Of a stretch of 64,000 bases of DNA, positions 60,270-64,000 are shown piece by piece. The position numbers were made by a program, and so were the translations under genes. Below the pieces are notes generated by a model. It saw nothing but the letters and a program-made list of their open reading frames with translations. It was not told the origin of the DNA and searched no databases. This DNA comes from an uncultured Eubacterium sp. (GTDB lineage: Bacteria; Bacillota; Clostridia; Lachnospirales; Lachnospiraceae), in NCBI GenBank assembly GCA_910580075.1, contig CAJTVR010000003.1, positions 2,258-66,257 on the forward strand, given 5' to 3'. Position 1 is the stretch's first letter. The number at the start of each line of letters is the position of its first letter.

Positions 60270-60298
60270 TGTACATCGGTCTCAAAATGAAGTATAAT
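60270..60298 (+). promoter_or_regulatory. Possible promoter of the cytidylate kinase-like gene
   Basis: TGTACA (60270-60275), a 17-bp spacer and TATAAT (60293-60298), about 50 nt before the ATG. The -35 box is poor and the -10 box is perfect. Confidence 0.45.
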
Positions 60299-60351
60299 AA
60301 AGATATCCTAAAAGAGGCAGCAAAGGTTCTATTCAGAAAGGAGCGGTATTT

Positions 60352-60975
60352 ATGGGAAACTATGTAATTACAATCGGACGTGAATTTGAAAGTCTCGGAC
60401 GTGATGTTGGATTAAGACTGAGTGAAAAACTGGGGATTAAATGTTATGATAAAGAACTGTTAAGCCGTGCAGCAAAAGAAAGCGGATTATGTGAGGAGAT
60501 TTTCCATTCACAGGATGAAAAACCAACCAGCAGTTTTTTATATTCGCTTGTTATGGATACTTATTCAGCAACCGGCTATACAGCAGCACCGTTTTTAGAC
60601 ATGCCGTTAAATCACAAAATTTTTCTGGCGCAGTTTGACACAATTAAAAAACTCGCAGAAGAAGAATCCTGTATTATTGTTGGACGCTGTGCAGATTATG
60701 CGCTGAGTGATTTTCCTCGTACTATTAATACGTTTATTCATGCAGACATTGAATTCCGCATAAAAAATACAATGAACGAATTCGGCGTTAATGAATCCAA
60801 AGCCAAAGACATGATCAATAAAAAAGATAAACAGCGGTCCAGCTATTATAACTATTATTCCAATAAAAAATGGGGGAATTCCAGAGCTTATGATCTGACG
60901 CTGAATTCTGCAAAACTCGGCGTGGATGGCTGTGTCGATATGATTTTAAAATATAAAGAAATTATGCGCTATTAA
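60352..60975 (+). CDS. Cytidylate kinase-like family protein
   Basis: Encodes 207 residues. The start VITIGREFESLGRDVGLRLSE resembles a nucleotide-binding loop of the family, though the strict GxxGxGK P-loop is replaced. CYDKELLSRAAKESG follows, then a CIIVGRCADYAL segment and a lid-like region (KKDKQRSSYYNYYSNKKWG) with DLTLNSAKLG. The family occurs next to cell-envelope and transport genes and may not phosphorylate CMP. It has its own promoter and terminator. Confidence 0.85.
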   Translation: MGNYVITIGREFESLGRDVGLRLSEKLGIKCYDKELLSRAAKESGLCEEIFHSQDEKPTSSFLYSLVMDTYSATGYTAAPFLDMPLNHKIFLAQFDTIKKLAEEESCIIVGRCADYALSDFPRTINTFIHADIEFRIKNTMNEFGVNESKAKDMINKKDKQRSSYYNYYSNKKWGNSRAYDLTLNSAKLGVDGCVDMILKYKEIMRY

Positions 60976-60989
60976 TTTTTGAACCGATG

Positions 60990-61041
60990 CCGCGCTGATG
61001 GAAGAGCAATCAAGAGCGATATTCCTGAGAGCGCGGTTTTA
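60990..61041 (+). terminator. Terminator of the cytidylate kinase-like gene
   Basis: CCGCGCT (60990-60996) pairs with AGCGCGG (61030-61036), followed by TTTTATT. The loop region contains further partial pairing (GATGGAA/TTCC). Confidence 0.6.
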
Positions 61042-61055
61042 TTATGTATGCCTCC

Positions 61056-61089
61056 AACTATTCGTAAAAGGACACTTTTACGAATAGTT
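61056..61089. repeat. Perfect 15-bp inverted repeat between convergent genes
   Basis: The arm at 61056-61070 (AACTATTCGTAAAAG) is perfectly complementary to 61075-61089, with a GACA loop. No T-run follows on either strand, so an intrinsic terminator is not obvious. Confidence 0.6.
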
Positions 61090-61129
61090 AAGGGTGATCC
61101 GGATATGTCTTTATACTGCGATATATCTT

Positions 61130-61576
61130 CTATAAATCTTCAGAATCCAGAATGACCGTAAACGGCCCGTCATTTATTAACTGTACCTTCATATCAGCGC
61201 CAAATATTCCGGTTTCCACCTGTTTATGTTCCATACGGCATTTCTCAATAATATAATCATACAGTCCGCTGGCCAGTTCCGGTGCGCCGGCTTTTATAAA
61301 GGACGGCCGGTTTCCTTTGCGGCAGTCTGCATATAACGTAAACTGTGAGATTAACAGCAAGCCGCCGTTTACAGCATCTAAGGACAGATTTGTTTTTCCG
61401 TTTTCATCCTCAAATATACGCAGGCCAAGCATTTTACGTATCATCTTATCTGCAGTTTCTTTCGTGTCTGAGCTGCTGACGCCGATCAGTACTAAAAATC
61501 CTCTGTCTATCTGCCCGGTTATCTGGTTATCAATGGTTACAGATGCCTGCGTCACTCTTTGTATTACAAATTTCAT
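61130..61576 (-). CDS. dtd: D-aminoacyl-tRNA deacylase
   Basis: Encodes 148 residues beginning MKFVIQRVTQASVTID. The active-site segments LLISQFTLYADCRKGNRPSF (about residues 73-92) and NDGPFTVILDS at the C-terminus are typical of Dtd. It hydrolyses D-amino acids from tRNA. It is the last gene of a minus-strand group and faces the cytidylate kinase-like gene. The ATG follows AAGGAAA. Confidence 0.95.
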   Translation of the reverse strand: MKFVIQRVTQASVTIDNQITGQIDRGFLVLIGVSSSDTKETADKMIRKMLGLRIFEDENGKTNLSLDAVNGGLLLISQFTLYADCRKGNRPSFIKAGAPELASGLYDYIIEKCRMEHKQVETGIFGADMKVQLINDGPFTVILDSEDL

Positions 61577-61635
61577 AGTTTTCCTTTCTTGTGTGTGATT
61601 ATGTGTTCATGCTATTCCTGTTACTGATTTTTCCC

Positions 61636-62622
61636 TCAATCTTCTGCAGAATCATTATCCTGCAAGGCAATTCCTTCCATTACAGCAGTTATTTTATCTG
61701 ACATTCGTCTCTGCAGATATACCGGATTGAGTTTTCGTTTTGTATATACGAAACAGCTGTCTTTTGCTATATTTATTAAAAGACTTGTAAAAAACCTTTC
61801 CCAGCTAAAATAAAGACTGCTCTCTGCATAGTTCTCCGGATGCTCTAAAATCTGGTTCAGATTGTGATGCTTTATCACACCAGACTTTAAAATAAGCCAT
61901 TCAAAAGATTCTGGCAGATACAGTACGATATTTTTTTCATGCTGAATCAGTTTCATCATGCGGTCCGCTTCTGCTCCAAAAGCAGCGCCATCTGCTATAA
62001 CAAGCAGGCAGCGCCCGGCCTGAGATAAAGTTTTTTCAAAAATCTTTGACTTTCCACCAGCGGCAAGAACATGATAACTGCTTTTTCCAGGCAGTTTTTC
62101 AAAAAACTCATATCCGGAATTCGAATCTTCTGCAATCACAATCTCAGGCTTTACTGGTTTCGTGTAATCTTTTCTCCCATAAATATGGTAAAACTCATTA
62201 TATGTCTGCTTCAGGGAAGCATATTTTCCTGACTCCCGTATTCCATAAATTTCCTCTATGCTGTATGGGAGGTTTGCAAGACCTTCTCTTGTCACAATAA
62301 CAAAATAATTGTCGGACTGACGTACAGCTGAGGCAAACTCATCTGTCGGCAGAAACTCATTATTTTCATCTATAAAAATAATACAGTTGTGCATAACAGC
62401 AAGCAGTACAGACCAGTCCCTTCCTCCAAGCACTCTGCATGCACATTCACATTTCAAATCTATCCCACTTTGCAGCCCCGATTCGTAAAACTCGCGAATC
62501 ATTTCTACAAGAGTTGTTTTTCCTGTAGCACTGTTTCCTTTCACAATTGTTATATTTCTGTGTATCGTAAAATCATACCGAAGTCTTGCATTCGTAACAA
62601 TAATTCTGTAACTGCCCTTCAT
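61636..62622 (-). CDS. P-loop ATPase of unknown function, next to DUF4869
   Basis: Encodes 328 residues. Walker A is ITIVKGNSATGKTTLVEMI (about 24-42) and a Walker B-like strand is CIIFIDENNEF (about 85-95). The middle contains IVIAEDSNSGYEFFEKLPG and CLLVIADGAAFG, a possible second nucleotide- or metal-binding fold. The C-terminus is helical and basic. It starts 18 nt after the DUF4869 gene in the same direction. The pair recurs in Lachnospiraceae, but I know no demonstrated role. Confidence 0.75.
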   Translation of the reverse strand: MKGSYRIIVTNARLRYDFTIHRNITIVKGNSATGKTTLVEMIREFYESGLQSGIDLKCECACRVLGGRDWSVLLAVMHNCIIFIDENNEFLPTDEFASAVRQSDNYFVIVTREGLANLPYSIEEIYGIRESGKYASLKQTYNEFYHIYGRKDYTKPVKPEIVIAEDSNSGYEFFEKLPGKSSYHVLAAGGKSKIFEKTLSQAGRCLLVIADGAAFGAEADRMMKLIQHEKNIVLYLPESFEWLILKSGVIKHHNLNQILEHPENYAESSLYFSWERFFTSLLINIAKDSCFVYTKRKLNPVYLQRRMSDKITAVMEGIALQDNDSAED

Positions 62623-62640
62623 AATCCTCCTTTGCAGGCA

Positions 62641-63081
62641 TTACCTGACAATCATGCCTGCAACTGGTATCAGCTCACGCATTGTATGAACGCTCTGACC
62701 AGTATTTAAAATTTTTAAAGTAAATGTTCCTTCTCCAAAATCCATCAGATGACGCAGGTTAATGGTGATATCCTGTATCCTTCCTATTTCTAAAATCCAT
62801 TTTGCACAGTTATCCCCGCAGTGAGAGGCATTAAAAATTTTATCAGGTACATTATAAATCGAAATCAGTGTCTTTACTCCTCCAGATAACTCTAACGGCG
62901 AAATACTTCCCAGAACAGGACTGTCGATTATCCTTGGACTGAGTACCTGCGACCTGTCAACATCCTGAATCATATTTTTTACCAGGTCATCTGTGATCCA
63001 CTCGTCTGTATACGTATTTTTAAAATAAACGACCGGGTTGTAAATAGCCTGCGGCATATCTCCATAAAAAACTGAAAGCAT
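62641..63081 (-). CDS. DUF4869-family protein
   Basis: Encodes 146 residues beginning MLSVFYGDMPQAIYNP, with YTDEWITDDLVKNMIQDVD and LSGGVKTLISIYNVPD, characteristic of DUF4869. The start at 63081 overlaps the stop of the 2'-phosphotransferase gene (TAATG). A longer version from 63126 would overlap that gene more and lacks support. The domain occurs beside ATPases like the next gene. Function is unknown. Confidence 0.78.
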   Translation of the reverse strand: MLSVFYGDMPQAIYNPVVYFKNTYTDEWITDDLVKNMIQDVDRSQVLSPRIIDSPVLGSISPLELSGGVKTLISIYNVPDKIFNASHCGDNCAKWILEIGRIQDITINLRHLMDFGEGTFTLKILNTGQSVHTMRELIPVAGMIVR

Positions 63082-63626
63082 TATGAAATCACCCTTTCCA
63101 AAAATTCGGCCGGAACATGCCCGCAAAGCCAGACACCGTTTTCTGAAATAAAAAAACTGATTCCGCTCTGGTACATCCTTCCTGCGGACACGCGGAATAC
63201 AACAGGCTTTCCATGCCGTTTTCCCACTTTCTGCGCGGTTTTGGTATCTTTAGACAAATGCACGTATAAACGCCCCATCGGCTTTACGCCTTCCAGGATA
63301 ATATGGGCTGCTGCCTTTTCTGATGTTCCGTGATACAGATACTCCGGAGGTTCTGCTTCCTGAAGTTCCACATCTGCCGGGATGCTGTGACCCTGACTGG
63401 CACGGATTTTTGTTCCGTCTGAGTTGAATCTGTAACGATGTTTTTCATCTGTATGCACAATTTTCTCCAGCAAGTCTCTGTCAATGCTCCGTCCTGTTTT
63501 GCAGATTCCGTCAATCAGCCCGTTTACATTTGCCCAGCCGTGACTGTCAAGCTCAATGCCTGCAGCCTGCGGCTTATGACGCAGTACCAGGCTGATAAAT
63601 TTACTTAAATTTTGTTCTCTTCCCAT
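63081..63626 (-). CDS. kptA: RNA 2'-phosphotransferase (Tpt1/KptA family)
   Basis: Encodes 181 residues, the usual length. The N-terminal LSKFISLVLRHKPQAAGI carries the family Arg-His pair, and YLYHGTSEKAAAHIILEG, YVHLSKDTKTAQKVGKRHG and PVVFRVSAGRM form the NAD-binding part. Tpt1 removes an internal RNA 2'-phosphate with NAD. I start at 63626 because AGAGG lies about 9 nt upstream and the product has the family's length. The frame is open to an ATG at 63725, which has no good ribosome binding site. DUF4869 starts on its stop codon. Confidence 0.88.
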   Translation of the reverse strand: MGREQNLSKFISLVLRHKPQAAGIELDSHGWANVNGLIDGICKTGRSIDRDLLEKIVHTDEKHRYRFNSDGTKIRASQGHSIPADVELQEAEPPEYLYHGTSEKAAAHIILEGVKPMGRLYVHLSKDTKTAQKVGKRHGKPVVFRVSAGRMYQSGISFFISENGVWLCGHVPAEFLERVIS

Positions 63627-63754
63627 ATATAAAATCCTCTGCTGCCTTATTTTTCCTGTTTCCATAAGACGCTCCATCACAAAATATCCGTCCGGCACGT
63701 GTAATATAACTTCTGTTTTATCCATACGGTCAGGAACGGTCTCTGTCTGTGGAG

Positions 63755-63783
63755 ATTATAACAAAAAATGAAGGATATGGCAA
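63755..63783 (-). promoter_or_regulatory. Promoter of the 2'-phosphotransferase operon
   Basis: On the minus strand: TTGCCA (63783-63778), a 17-bp spacer and TATAAT (63760-63755). It would drive kptA, DUF4869, the ATPase and perhaps dtd. Confidence 0.6.
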
Positions 63784-63804
63784 CTGGCAGGCATCATCCA
63801 AATC

Positions 63805-64000
63805 TTAACCGTTCTTTTTGGGATAGTTCATATTACTGTCATCCAGATATTTTTTAATAGTTTCTATTTCATCGTACAATCTGTTTGTTTTTACGACCAG
63901 TTGTTTTGCAAGCGGTTCTTCTGACTTTTTACTTTTTTGCAATTTCTTTATATATTCCAGATAATCCTCTTTTTTCATCTTCTCCAGATTATCATACGGC
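63805..64000 (-). CDS. C-terminal part of an unidentified charged protein (partial)
   Basis: The minus-strand frame entering the window at 63999 is open to TAA at 63805-63807. It encodes about 64 residues rich in Lys, Glu and Asp (MKKEDYLEYIKKLQKSKK, NRLYDEIETIKKYLDD) and probably coiled-coil. The start is outside the window and the family is not recognised. Confidence 0.5.
   Translation of the reverse strand, partial: PYDNLEKMKKEDYLEYIKKLQKSKKSEEPLAKQLVVKTNRLYDEIETIKKYLDDSNMNYPKKNG

Noticed and set aside
63627..63725. A 33-residue N-terminal extension of the 2'-phosphotransferase
   Set aside because: The ATG at 63725 has no ribosome binding site while 63626 has AGAGG at good spacing. The extension is nevertheless inside the predicted transcript, so it is not excluded with certainty.
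1..64000. tRNA or rRNA genes, intact insertion sequences, prophage genes
   Set aside because: No TpsiC-like GGTTCGA motifs with CCA-type ends, no rRNA sequence, no transposase or integrase reading frames were recognised by eye.

Overview
The window reads as chromosomal DNA of a low-GC Gram-positive anaerobe of the family Lachnospiraceae (Clostridia). The evidence is a short-form HisG paired with HisZ, a HisA/F-like::HisI::HisE fusion, the order rplU-prp-rpmA-obgE-yhbY-nadD-yqeK-rsfS, an L27 with a cleavable N-terminal leader, a contiguous radC-mreBCD-pbp2-minCDE-rodA-mgsA cluster, and strong AGGAGG ribosome binding sites. Genus is not decided. No rRNA, tRNA, CRISPR array, intact transposase or prophage was seen.

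Layout. 1-120: tail of an unknown gene. 117-5288: a his operon (hisZ, hisG, hisD, HisA-like/hisIE) with a small membrane protein, between a consensus promoter and a strong terminator. 5355-5935: a minus-strand regulator/membrane-protein pair with a likely operator. 6191-8611: tyrA and aroA. 9056-20142: an EF-G-like GTPase, two secreted repeat proteins flanking leuS, an XRE/TPR regulator and an AAA-ATPase-like/PD-(D/E)XK protein. 20265-28775: a radical-SAM pair, RNase G and the ribosome/GTPase/NAD block. 29042-29659: lexA on the minus strand. 30448-34566: a C-S lyase and two flavoproteins. 34668-35460: an AT-rich wreck of a two-gene ATPase plus TOPRIM-like module. 35794-43255: mutS, mutL, miaA, ynbB. 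43322-53880: radC, then the cell-shape and division-site genes, ending with mgsA and a lipoprotein DD-carboxypeptidase. 54194-60975: a small P-loop protein, DUF378, an HlyD-like adaptor, yggS-sepF-ylmH-lspA-rluD and a cytidylate-kinase-like gene. 61130-64000 (minus strand): dtd, a P-loop ATPase, DUF4869, an RNA 2'-phosphotransferase and a partial gene.

Main novelty. Intergenic regions carry a family of fold-back elements without coding capacity. The two full copies (29850-30145 and 38474-38781, opposite orientation) share about 75-nt arms and a core with two hairpins. Both hairpins differ between copies by compensatory base changes, which suggests selection on a folded RNA or single-stranded DNA. 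Two shorter relatives lie at 5981-6110 and 8647-8720. Beside one full copy, at about 30192-30291, is a compact small-RNA candidate with promoter, hairpin and intrinsic terminator. Other points of interest are the ATPase/TOPRIM remnant, a PBP2 with an insertion of about 245 residues, an autoregulatory operator, a 17-bp-period repeat trio upstream of a promoter, and the 2'-phosphotransferase cassette.

All functions are inferred from reading the sequence. No database search or folding program was run.
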